Assembly (NCBI GenBank): GCA_040360365.1 | Contig: CP136412.1 | Strand: one strand, 5' to 3' | DNA: 64,000 bases | Source of the DNA: Arcanobacterium_A hippocoleae_A | GTDB lineage: Bacteria > Actinomycetota > Actinomycetes > Actinomycetales > Actinomycetaceae | Shown here: piece after piece, positions 49,511-58,314 of the stretch | Position numbering within the stretch: the first letter of the stretch is position 1 | How the letters are laid out: every line of letters begins with the position of its first letter | Translations under genes and position numbers: made by a program | Notes under the pieces: generated by a model | Seen by the model: the letters and a program-made list of their open reading frames with translations, nothing else | What the model was told of the DNA's origin: nothing | Databases searched by the model: none

Positions 49511-52500
49511 ATGAGCGAGCAAACCAAATATCCGCTGCACCGCGACGGTGAAGTAGTATCCAGCCCGAATTTGCCGGAACTTGAAAAAGCCGTACTGGAA
49601 TATTGGGAAAAAGATCAGACTTTCCAAGCTTCGATTGACCAGCGCAAAGGCGACGAATTTGTATTTTACGACGGCCCGCCATTTGCAAACGGCTTGCCGC
49701 ACTACGGGCATCTCCTGACCGGATACGTAAAAGATGTGGTCGGGCGGTATCAGACGATGAACGGCAAGCGCGTGGAACGCCGCTTCGGTTGGGATACGCA
49801 CGGGCTGCCGGCCGAGCTTGAAGCACAGCGTGAACTCGGAATTGAGGACGTTTCCGAAATCATTAAACCCGGCGGAATCGGGATTGAAAAATTCAATGCT
49901 GCCTGCCGTTCTTCGGTGATGAAATACGCTAACGAATGGCAAGAATACGTTACCCGCCAGGCGCGTTGGGTAGATTTCGAAAACGATTACAAAACTCTCG
50001 ACCTGCCGTACATGGAATCAGTAATGTGGGCATTCAAGACTCTCTACGATAAAGGCTTGATTTATAAGGGATACCGTGTGCTCCCATATTGCTGGAACGA
50101 TCAGACTCCGCTTTCGAACCATGAATTGAAGATGGACGACGACGTATATCAAGACCGCCAGGACAATACCGTTACGGTGGCAATGCGTCTTGAAGAATCA
50201 ATGCTCGGGAATGTTCCAGCTGACGGGAGCGAACCGGAGCAAACTGCTGCACAAGGCGAAATGGTGCTCATCTGGACCACTACACCGTGGACGCTGCCGT
50301 CAAACCTTGCCGTTGCCGTCGGCCCGGATATCGACTATGCGGCAGTAAAAGTTGCGGCAGATTTAGATTCTCCGCTTGCCGGGCAAACAGTGATTCTCGG
50401 TGAAGCACGCCTGAACGCATACACAAAGGAACTTGGCGAAGAACCGCAGATATTGCGCCGATTCAAAGGATCGGAACTTGTAGGTAAACGTTATTATCCG
50501 ATATTCGATTATTTCAATACACCGCAAATGCGTGCAGAAGATGGGGAGATCGGGCCGCACGCTTGGGAAATCATCGGCGGCGATTACGTGACCGTAGACG
50601 ACGGCACCGGCTTAGTGCATATTGCCCCGGCTTTCGGTGAAGACGATATGCTCGTTGCCCAAGAAGCAGGAATCGGAACCGTCGTGCCGGTAGACGATGC
50701 TGGCTGCCTTACAAGCGAAGTCAGCGACTATGCCGGCATGAACATCTTCGACGCAAATAAGCCGATTATCACCGATCTTCGCGACGGCACCGGCCCGCTG
50801 TCGCGCGTCGCTCCGGAACAGCGTGCTGTGCTTGTACAGCAAAAGAGCTATGTCCACTCCTATCCGCACTGCTGGCGCTGCCGGAAACCGCTGATGTACA
50901 AGGCAGTTTCATCGTGGTTCGTGAAAGTTACTGCATTTCGGGATCGGATGGTTGAGCTGAATCAGCAAATTACGTGGCAGCCGGAGCATATCAAGGACGG
51001 TATTTTCGGCAACTGGCTTGCCGGCGCCCGCGACTGGTCGATTTCGCGCAACCGTTTCTGGGGTGCGCCGATTCCAGTGTGGATGAGCGATGATCCGCAA
51101 TATCCGCGCGTAGACGTCTACGGTTCAATCGAGCAGCTTGAAGCTGATTTCGGGGTGAAGGTAGCAGATTTACATCGTCCATTTATTGACACCCTCACCC
51201 GCCCAAATCCAGATGATCCAAGCGGGAAATCGAAGATGGTGCGGGTGCCGGAAGTACTTGATTGCTGGTTTGAATCAGGGTCAATGCCGTACGCGCAGGT
51301 GCATTACCCATTCGAAAACCGCGAATGGTTCGAATCGCACTATCCAGGTGATTTTATTGTCGAATATATCGGGCAGACCCGCGGTTGGTTCTACACAATG
51401 CACGTGCTCGCTACTGCACTCTTTGACTGTCCGGCATTCACTTCATGTATTTCGCACGGTATTGTGCTTGGCAACGACGGGCGGAAAGCTTCAAAGTCGC
51501 TGCGCAATTATCCAGACCCGATGGAAATGTACGATAAGTACGGGGCTGATGCAGTGCGCTGGATGCTGATGAGCTCGCCGGTGCTGCGCGGCGGAAACCT
51601 GGTAGTAGCTGAAGAAGGTATCCGCGAAGCGGTACGGCACGTTATCTTGCCGGTTTGGAATACTTACTATTTCTTCAGCTTGTATGCCGGCACGGTAAAC
51701 GGCGGTGCAGGATATCAGGCGCAGCTGCTTGATTTAGATCATCCGCAAGTGGTGAACCAGCTCGACGTGATGGATCGTTACCTGCTTGCACGGACGAAGA
51801 AACTTGCCGACGATGTGCGGGCGGCTTTTAACGCACTCGATATTCCAGCAGTTTCACAAGATATTCGCGGATATCTTGATTTGCTCACAAACTGGTATGT
51901 GCGCACCTCGCGTGACCGCTTCTGGAATGAAGATTTATTTGCTTTCGATACGCTCTATACTGCGCTTGAAACACTCACCCGTGTACTTGCCCCGCTCGCT
52001 CCGCTTGTTTCAGAAGAAGTCTGGCGCGGGCTGACCGGCGGGCGTTCAGTACATCTGCAAGATTGGCCAGTGCTGCCGGCGCTGGATGGGGCAGATGAAC
52101 TTGTCTCGGTAATGGACGAAGTCCGGGAAGTGGTATCGCATGCACACGCATTGCGGAAAGCAAATAAACTGCGTGTCCGGCAGCCGCTGAGCAAACTCAC
52201 CGTCGTAACTGATCTTGACTTAGCTCCATTTGCGGAACTTATTGCTTCGGAAGTTAATGTGAAACAAGTTGAAGTTCTCACTGCTGCTGAATCCGGCCTG
52301 AAAGTTCGCAGCGAGCTTACAGTGCTTCCGCGTGAACTTGATCCGAGTATCCGCCGCTACACTTCAGCGCTTTTCAAAGCTGCCAAGAACGGATCCTGGG
52401 AAGAAATCGACGGCGGCGTACTGCTGCGCACTGACCCGGAAATCACCTTGAGTCCGGGCCAATATACGCTGACTGCTGCAGTATCTGCGGCTGAAGGTTC

Positions 52501-52807
52501 AGTAGCCGCTGTTCTTCCGTCTGGTTCATTCGTGGTGCTTGATACTGTGCTCACACCGGAGCTGGAAGCTGAAGGTTTTGCACGCGATGTAATTCGCCAG
52601 ATTCAAGATCAGCGCAAATCCGACGGGCTGCATGTGGCAGATCGGATTGCGCTCACGCTGCGGGTGCCTGATGCAAAGGTAGCGGCGATTACGGCGAATC
52701 TGGAGATGATTCAGACAGAAACTCTCTCGCTGGAAGCCGATATTGCCGGCGGTGCTGCAGAAGTTGAAGTAACGGTGAAAGTGATTACTGAGGCTGCCAA
52801 TGGCTGA
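49511..52807 (+). CDS. ileS: Isoleucyl-tRNA synthetase, type 2 (eukaryote-like)
   Basis: Charges tRNA-Ile and edits valine. It has 1098 residues, unbroken. PPFANGLPHYGHLLTGYVKD holds the HIGH equivalent HYGH (residues 64-67). The editing domain includes VLIWTTTPWTLPSNLAVAVG and GTGLVHIAPAFGEDD. GRKASKSLRNYPDP carries KASKS (51485-51499) where KMSKS is usual. GKRVERRFGWDTHGLPAE and the NYPDP ending identify the eukaryote-like type 2 class, which is typically insensitive to mupirocin. The start is ATG 49511 with GAGGAG at 49501-49506; the frame is open into the T-box but starts there are not plausible. Its end overlaps folC by eight bases. Confidence 0.95.
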   Translation: MSEQTKYPLHRDGEVVSSPNLPELEKAVLEYWEKDQTFQASIDQRKGDEFVFYDGPPFANGLPHYGHLLTGYVKDVVGRYQTMNGKRVERRFGWDTHGLPAELEAQRELGIEDVSEIIKPGGIGIEKFNAACRSSVMKYANEWQEYVTRQARWVDFENDYKTLDLPYMESVMWAFKTLYDKGLIYKGYRVLPYCWNDQTPLSNHELKMDDDVYQDRQDNTVTVAMRLEESMLGNVPADGSEPEQTAAQGEMVLIWTTTPWTLPSNLAVAVGPDIDYAAVKVAADLDSPLAGQTVILGEARLNAYTKELGEEPQILRRFKGSELVGKRYYPIFDYFNTPQMRAEDGEIGPHAWEIIGGDYVTVDDGTGLVHIAPAFGEDDMLVAQEAGIGTVVPVDDAGCLTSEVSDYAGMNIFDANKPIITDLRDGTGPLSRVAPEQRAVLVQQKSYVHSYPHCWRCRKPLMYKAVSSWFVKVTAFRDRMVELNQQITWQPEHIKDGIFGNWLAGARDWSISRNRFWGAPIPVWMSDDPQYPRVDVYGSIEQLEADFGVKVADLHRPFIDTLTRPNPDDPSGKSKMVRVPEVLDCWFESGSMPYAQVHYPFENREWFESHYPGDFIVEYIGQTRGWFYTMHVLATALFDCPAFTSCISHGIVLGNDGRKASKSLRNYPDPMEMYDKYGADAVRWMLMSSPVLRGGNLVVAEEGIREAVRHVILPVWNTYYFFSLYAGTVNGGAGYQAQLLDLDHPQVVNQLDVMDRYLLARTKKLADDVRAAFNALDIPAVSQDIRGYLDLLTNWYVRTSRDRFWNEDLFAFDTLYTALETLTRVLAPLAPLVSEEVWRGLTGGRSVHLQDWPVLPALDGADELVSVMDEVREVVSHAHALRKANKLRVRQPLSKLTVVTDLDLAPFAELIASEVNVKQVEVLTAAESGLKVRSELTVLPRELDPSIRRYTSALFKAAKNGSWEEIDGGVLLRTDPEITLSPGQYTLTAAVSAAEGSVAAVLPSGSFVVLDTVLTPELEAEGFARDVIRQIQDQRKSDGLHVADRIALTLRVPDAKVAAITANLEMIQTETLSLEADIAGGAAEVEVTVKVITEAANG

Positions 52808-54365
52808 GAAGTTTCATAATCTGAGGCCAGATGATTGGCGCAATCAAAACGAGCCGTTAAATCAGGATGATTCACCTGCTGAAGCTGAATCGCTCGACAA
52901 AGAAGCGCTTGCAGCTTTGCTCTCTTCTGGGCTGATTGTCGGACCGGATCCGGCGATTATTGCGGAAGTGAAAGCTGCTCCCGATCCGATAGTTCAGCTC
53001 GCTAACGATTCGGCGCTTGAAGCACAGGTGAATCAGATTTATCGGGAGATAATTTCCCGCGCACCCGAGCATCAGGTACAGCCCTCGCTTGAACGTGTTC
53101 GTGCCTGCCTTGATTTGCTTGGCAACCCGCAAGATTCTTATCGGGCAATTCATATCACCGGAACGAATGGGAAGACTTCCACTGCGCGGATGATTGAAGC
53201 GCTGCTGCGGGAGCGGGGATTGCGTACTGGGCGTTTTACTTCTCCGCATTTAAACTCGGTGCGTGAACGGATTGCGATTGACGGAAAAGCGATTAGCCCG
53301 GCTAATTTTATCGACGCCTGGGAAGACGTCCGTCCGGTAATCGAACTGGTTGATGCACGTTCACAAGCAGCAGGAGGGCCGCGGCTTTCTTTCTTCGAAG
53401 TGTTTGTAGTAATGGCATACTCGGCATTTTCGATGGCGCCGATAGACGCGGCGGTGGTGGAAGTCGGGATGGGCGGCCGCTGGGATGCGACAAATGTGAT
53501 TAATGCCGATGTTTCAGTATTAATGCCGATTGCTCTCGATCATCAGCAATGGCTGGGAGACACAGTTGAAGATATTGCGGCAGAAAAACTGGGTATCCTG
53601 AAACCGGGAAAAACTTTAGTAACTGCACATCAGCTGCCCAATATTGCTGAAATGATTACCGCTGATGTCCGCGAGAAAAAGGCGCAGCTGCTTGCTGCCG
53701 GACGTGATTTTGCACTGCTTTCCCGTGAACGCGCGGTTGGCGGGCAAATGCTGACAGTGCGTACACCGGCAGCCGTTTACGAAGATATTCCGCTGGCAAT
53801 GTTTGGCGAATATCAGGCGGAAAATGCGGCAGTGGCGCTAAACGCGGTGGAAGCGTTTTTCGGCGGCGGATCTTTGCCGGGTGAAGTGGTTGAACACGCC
53901 CTAATGACCGTAAAGTCACCAGGCAGAATGGAGGTTGTGAAAGGATCGCCAGTAATAATTGTGGATGCTGCACACAACCCGGCTGGGGCAAAAGTTAGCG
54001 CCCAAACTTTAGAAGAGAACTTCCCGGGGCCGCGTGCGGCAGTTTATGCCGCAATGGCTGATAAAGATATTGAGGGTGTGCTTGCGGAAATTGAGCCGGC
54101 TTTCGCTGCGATTGTGGTAACTCAAATGGGAGGAGAGCGGGCTGCTGACGCTGAAGATATTGCGCGGATTGCGTGTGAAGTTTTTGGTGAAGATCGTGTG
54201 AGCGTAGAACCGGATTTAGGTAATGCGATTTCGACGGCAGTTGACCTGGCAGAAACCGCAGATCCGGAGGCGATTGCTCCGGCAAGTGTGGTGGTGCTTG
54301 GATCAATCCAGCTTGCTGCTGCTGCGCGTGAATTACTTGGAGCATATCGGCCTGATCAAGGTTAA
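52800..54365 (+). CDS. folC: Dihydrofolate/folylpolyglutamate synthase
   Basis: Adds glutamate to dihydropteroate or folates. It has 521 residues; an N-terminal extension of about 100 residues precedes the ligase core, as in many actinobacteria. Motifs: GTNGKTSTARMIEALL (P-loop), TGRFTSPHLNSVRERI, FFEVFVVMAYSAF, EVGMGGRWDATNVI, PIALDHQQWLGDT and VDAAHNPAGA. It overlaps ileS by eight bases (ATG 52800), so it is probably in the same T-box-controlled transcript; only ileS translation is directly sequestered. A strong terminator follows. Confidence 0.92.
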   Translation: MAEKFHNLRPDDWRNQNEPLNQDDSPAEAESLDKEALAALLSSGLIVGPDPAIIAEVKAAPDPIVQLANDSALEAQVNQIYREIISRAPEHQVQPSLERVRACLDLLGNPQDSYRAIHITGTNGKTSTARMIEALLRERGLRTGRFTSPHLNSVRERIAIDGKAISPANFIDAWEDVRPVIELVDARSQAAGGPRLSFFEVFVVMAYSAFSMAPIDAAVVEVGMGGRWDATNVINADVSVLMPIALDHQQWLGDTVEDIAAEKLGILKPGKTLVTAHQLPNIAEMITADVREKKAQLLAAGRDFALLSRERAVGGQMLTVRTPAAVYEDIPLAMFGEYQAENAAVALNAVEAFFGGGSLPGEVVEHALMTVKSPGRMEVVKGSPVIIVDAAHNPAGAKVSAQTLEENFPGPRAAVYAAMADKDIEGVLAEIEPAFAAIVVTQMGGERAADAEDIARIACEVFGEDRVSVEPDLGNAISTAVDLAETADPEAIAPASVVVLGSIQLAAAARELLGAYRPDQG

Positions 54366-54422
54366 ACCGCTGGTAAGCAGGATCTTTTCAGAAGCATGCG
54401 CAGAGATAAATCAAGTTAAGTT

Positions 54423-54460
54423 AACGGCGGTACTGCATTGGCAGTGCCGCCGTTACTATT
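54423..54460 (+). terminator. Terminator of the ileS-folC operon
   Basis: Arms AACGGCGGTACTGC (54423-54436) and GCAGTGCCGCCGTT (54441-54454) pair with one G-T around ATTG. ACTATTTACT follows. The remaining 290 bases up to the next gene show nothing else. Confidence 0.85.
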
Positions 54461-54751
54461 TACTGATACTATTTTGGGACAGGCATGAAGCATTACCGGA
54501 AAAATGGCAGAATAATTGCACAAGGATGAGATTAGCTGCCAAAAAATAAGATGGTTCTAACTGGTCATTGTATGAATTGTGAGGGCATAATTCGCGTTCG
54601 AATTTAATCCGCGTATTGACGTGCGGAATACTGAGACGAAAATTTGTGCTCATAAAAATAAGGGCGGAACACTGCGGTTAAAAGTCCGCTGAAAATACCG
54701 AAACAAATAACAGCGATTTAGAAAATCGAGTCGAGGAAAGATAGGAGTGAA

Positions 54752-56085
54752 ATGGCACAGATAAGCAGTATCGCAAAGAAGGTTGTGAGCGCCGCCGCCG
54801 GTGCCGGTACGCGCCTTGATCCCTGGTTTGATTCATATGCAGACCGTGCTCTTGGAATGAAACAATCTGAGACACGTTCGCTTTTCGCTGTGGCAAATCG
54901 CCCGGAAGTAGTTTCGCTCGCCGGCGGGATGCCGAACATTTCCGGACTTCCGCTTGATTTCTTAGCTGAGATGACGGCGCAGCTAATCCGTGAACGCGGC
55001 GCGCAAGTGCTGCAATACGGGAGCGGGCAAGGCGAAGAAGAACTGCGCGAAATGATTGTGGAAGTAATGCGTGTGGAGGGAATTCGGGCGCATGTTGATG
55101 ACATTACTGTGACTACAGGTTCGCAGCAGGCGCTGGATATTATTACACAGATTTTGCTCAATCCAGGTGAGACGATTGTGGCGGAAGCCCCGTCTTATGT
55201 CGGGGCACTCGGCGTGTTCCGGGCCTATCAGGCAAATGTGGTGCATGTGCCGCTTGACGCTGATGGTTTAATTCCGCAAGCACTCGAAGAAACACTTACG
55301 AAACTGGAAAATGAGGGAAACCGGTAAAATTCCTTTACACGGTGCCGAATTTCCACAATCCTGGAGGTGTATGTCTGAGCCTTGAACGGCGTCCGCAGAT
55401 TGTAGAGATTTGCAAACGCCATCATGTGCTGATTTTGGAAGATAACCCGTATGGGATGCTTGGATTTAATAACCAGACGATGCAGCCGCTGCAGACATGG
55501 AATCCTGATGGCGTGATTTATCTCGGTTCTTTTTCGAAAACTTTTTCCCCTGGATATCGCATTGGCTGGGCACTGGCTCCGCACGCACTCACACAGCGCC
55601 TAGTGCTTGCCAACGAAAATGCTACGCTTTGTCCGGCAAAAATGGGGCAGATTTCGATTGCACAATATTTGCGGACCTATGATTGGATGCAGCAGATTCG
55701 TGAATACCGCCAGATGTATCGGCAGCGGCGCGACGCGATGAATGCGGCGCTGCAGAAATATTTGCCGATATGTGAATGGAATGTGCCCGAGGGCGGTTTT
55801 TATACTTGGGTGAAGCTGCCGCAAGGGCTAGACGCGAAAAGTATGCTTCCGCGGGCTACTACGAATCTCGTCGCATATGTTTCGGGCACTGCTTTTTACG
55901 CCGACGGGCAGGGGCATAACCATATGCGGCTCTCTTTCTGCTATCCCACGCCGGAACGAATCACTGAAGGTGTGCGCCGGCTTTCTGGGGTGGTGGAATC
56001 TGAACTGGAACTGGTTAAAATGTTCGGCACAGCGCCAGTGCATGATGAAATCGGTGTGGAAGTGCCGGGAATGAATCAGCTTTAA
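54752..56085 (+). CDS. PLP-dependent aminotransferase, class I/II (frame broken once)
   Basis: Joined across one break it has about 444 residues of fold type I. Motifs: VVSLAGGMPNISGLPLDF, LQYGSGQGEEELREMI, VTTGSQQALDIITQIL, PNFHNPGGV, ILEDNPYGMLGF and the PLP lysine in LGSFSKTFSPGYRIGW. This pattern matches the 2-aminoadipate/valine-pyruvate-like group related to MocR C-terminal domains; there is no N-terminal GntR domain. The substrate cannot be told. The break is at GG 55323-55324; one more G joins ENEGNR to VKFLYTVPNFHN. AGGAG at 54741-54745 supports the start. The D-Ala ligase gene follows 144 bases later. Confidence 0.88.
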
Positions 56086-56229
56086 GCTGTGTCGGGATGG
56101 TAACTTTCGCTTTCAATGTTTTGGAATTACTGTGAGAGCCGTCGTGATTAAATCGTTGTGATTCTCAGCGGAGAAGTTATCCGGAACCTCACAGGGAAAA
56201 ATATTTTCGGAAGATAAGGATTTGAGAAG

Positions 56230-57189
56230 ATGGAACGTCCATTAACTGTGGCAGTGATTGCAGGCGGGCTGACCCATGAGCGGGAGATTTCGTTGATTTC
56301 TGGGCGGCGCGCGGCCGGAGCATTGGTCGATTGCGGGATTCAAGCAAAAGTGCTCGATTTAGATGCACATTTGCTGGCGCGGTTAACTGCGCTTGAACCG
56401 GATGTTTGTTGGCCGCTTGTGCATGGCGCTTCAGGTGAAGATGGCTCTTTGCAGGATTTGCTTGATCTGGCTGGTTATCCGTTTGTGGGTACCGGAGCCG
56501 ACGGGTGCAGGGTTGCTTATGATAAATCCGTCGCTGCAGCTGCGCTGAGTGAGGCGGGGGTAGCTGTGCCGGATTCGATTGCGATTCCGCAGAGCTTGTT
56601 CCGCGAAGTTGGGGTGAATGCAATTCTTGATTTGTTTGAATCACGTTTTGGGTTCCCGCTGGTAGTGAAACCTACTCGTGCCGGATCTTCAATGGGTTTG
56701 ACGATTGTTGAATCGCGGGCGCAATTGCCGGGGGCGATGGTTGATTGTTTTGCTTATGGTGAGGTTGCGCTGGTGCAGCAGTTTATTGCAGGGCGTGAGT
56801 TCGGGGTTGCCGTTGCGGATTTCGGGCAAGGCGCGCAGGCACTTCCGCCTGTGGAGATTCGCGCTGCTGGAATTTATGATTACGATGCCCGCTACAATCC
56901 GGGGCGGGTGGAGTATTTTGTTGCCGAAGATTTGGCTGCAGTTGGTGCGGCAGAAGTGGCAAGTTTGGCGCAGGAAGTACATCGTGTGCTGAAGCTGCGG
57001 CATTTATCGCGGACGGATGTGATTCTCGACGGCAGCGGTAAGGCCTGGTTTATTGATGTGAATACTGCTCCGGGGATGACCGAAACTTCAATCTTCCCGC
57101 TTGCTGCCGGTGCTTATGCACGGACGCATGGGATTGAGCCGGATCAGGTGTATTTGGAGATTTTGAAAGCAGCTGCGCTCGGGGAGTAG
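56230..57189 (+). CDS. ddl: D-alanine-D-alanine ligase
   Basis: Joins two D-Ala for peptidoglycan precursors in the cytoplasm. It has 319 residues with the ATP-grasp fold: VAVIAGGLTHEREISLISGR, PLVHGASGEDGSLQDLLDL, FVGTGADGCRVAYDKSVAAA, VVKPTRAGSSMGLTIV, LVQQFIAGREFGVAV and the metal-binding end FIDVNTAPGMTETSIFP. The active-site Ser/Glu pattern GEDGSLQ is present. It is slightly shorter than typical Ddl (about 340-370). AAGGA lies 11 bases before ATG 56230. It may be co-transcribed with the aminotransferase. A terminator follows. Confidence 0.88.
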   Translation: MERPLTVAVIAGGLTHEREISLISGRRAAGALVDCGIQAKVLDLDAHLLARLTALEPDVCWPLVHGASGEDGSLQDLLDLAGYPFVGTGADGCRVAYDKSVAAAALSEAGVAVPDSIAIPQSLFREVGVNAILDLFESRFGFPLVVKPTRAGSSMGLTIVESRAQLPGAMVDCFAYGEVALVQQFIAGREFGVAVADFGQGAQALPPVEIRAAGIYDYDARYNPGRVEYFVAEDLAAVGAAEVASLAQEVHRVLKLRHLSRTDVILDGSGKAWFIDVNTAPGMTETSIFPLAAGAYARTHGIEPDQVYLEILKAAALGE

Positions 57190-57198
57190 CAGATTAGC

Positions 57199-57270
57199 GG
57201 AATCTTCGGTGCGCTCGGAATCTTCGGTGCGCTCGGAACGGAAAGCCGAAAACGTTCTGAGCGCACTTTC
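57199..57270 (+). terminator. Direct repeat and terminator after ddl
   Basis: An 18-base sequence beginning GGAATCTTCGG occurs twice in tandem (57199-57216 and 57217-57234). The second copy forms part of a stem GTGCGCTCGGAACG/CGTTCTGAGCGCAC (57227-57240 and 57253-57266), followed by TTTCGCATTTTA. Confidence 0.7.
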
Positions 57271-57284
57271 GCATTTTACGTCGG

Positions 57285-57575
57285 TTAATATTTCGAGAAT
57301 TTTGCTATCTTTTGTTCGAGTTTGGCTTTCTTTCGGTTTAGTGCCCAGAGCGGTTTAATAGATTTTGCTACTATTAAGCCGATTTCTTCCATTGATGGAA
57401 GTTTTTGCGCTGCAAGTATCTCGTTAATTTCGGTGTTTTCTTTTCCTTTGTTTGCTGCTACTATTTCCTGGGCTTGCTGAAATCTTGGAGTATTAATTTT
57501 AAGCGCGGAAATCTGGTGATTTACCTGTACAAGTTCTGCTGCAAGCTCAGCTTTGCTTTTCTTATTCCAAAACAT
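57285..57575 (-). CDS. Small hypothetical protein
   Basis: A 96-residue, Lys-rich, mostly helical protein (WNKKSKAELAAELVQVNHQI, later PLWALNRKKAKLEQKIAKF). There is no signal or membrane segment and no family I recognise. The codons lie in an AT-rich patch unlike the housekeeping genes around it. AAAGGA lies about 14 bases before the ATG, a weak but possible ribosome site. It probably forms a two-gene unit with the small membrane protein upstream on the same strand (18-base gap). Confidence 0.5.
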   Translation of the reverse strand: MFWNKKSKAELAAELVQVNHQISALKINTPRFQQAQEIVAANKGKENTEINEILAAQKLPSMEEIGLIVAKSIKPLWALNRKKAKLEQKIAKFSKY

Positions 57576-57593
57576 TAGATTCTGCTTATCCTT

Positions 57594-57812
57594 TCAATCC
57601 AACTCAATTTTATTTGGAGATTCTTTCCGATACTGTTCTGTAAAATAGTGCCCAATAACTCCAATTGCGCAGCAAATTCCGCCAATTTCTTTGGTTTCAA
57701 TCCTTTGGTTCGGCTCTAGCCAGAATCCGGCTATTAAAAATCCCAGACCGATAATCCCAATCATAAATAGGAAGAATCTAATCACGGAAATAGTTTTCTT
57801 TTGGAATCTCAT
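57594..57812 (-). CDS. Small two-helix membrane protein
   Basis: A 72-residue protein with two hydrophobic segments (FFLFMIGIIGLGFLIAGFW and GGICCAIGVIGHYF) separated by a polar turn, and a charged tail (EQYRKESPNKIELD). It is unrecognised. It is transcribed away from the membrane LuxR-like gene at 58315, with a 42-base palindrome between them. Confidence 0.5.
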   Translation of the reverse strand: MRFQKKTISVIRFFLFMIGIIGLGFLIAGFWLEPNQRIETKEIGGICCAIGVIGHYFTEQYRKESPNKIELD

Positions 57813-57947
57813 CTCAAAAATCCAATCACTTACTATGCTTGCTGTTTACGCAAAGGAAATGAAACTAAATAACTTTCGTAATTTATTTTTATAATCCATG
57901 CTAAATTTCGGATTAATTTCACGAAATTGATTTTTTCAGTATCTTCC

Positions 57948-57989
57948 TATTGATATTCGTCAATATTAAAACATTGACGAATATCAATA
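57948..57989. promoter_or_regulatory. Long AT-rich palindrome
   Basis: Arms of 17 bases (57948-57964 and 57973-57989) are exact complements with an eight-base loop. Each arm itself contains TTGA-N6-TCAA or its mirror, a spacing seen in operators of dimeric regulators. It lies between divergent genes and has no T-run, so an operator or cruciform is more likely than a terminator. The rest of 57813-58314 is AT-rich with no gene. Confidence 0.65.
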
Positions 57990-58314
57990 TTGTTCACACA
58001 CAAGTAGTTAGTAGCGCGCAGATATCCGGAAAATATGAACGATAGATTCATTGGTGAATGAAATAAAGATTGAAATGAAAGCGAAAGTTATGATTTTATT
58101 CCGAAAAGATTTAGCCAAATTACGCGCTGCTTTTTATTTTGGGGTAAATCTTTTGATTTTCCCTAGCGAAAATATTGATTTATCAGATGTAAATAAAAAC
58201 TTTGAATAGCAGAAAAGCGTTGCACTGTTCACTACAGGCCGGATAACTGATTTTGTATTCCGGATTATGCCTAATATTAGTTTTTGTTGTAAGAGGTAAG
58301 CAATAATTGCTCAT

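Noticed and set aside
49219..49942. Minus-strand frames of about 100-180 codons over the ileS leader and start
   Set aside because: They are antisense to the T-box and the conserved ileS N-terminus and have no independent support.
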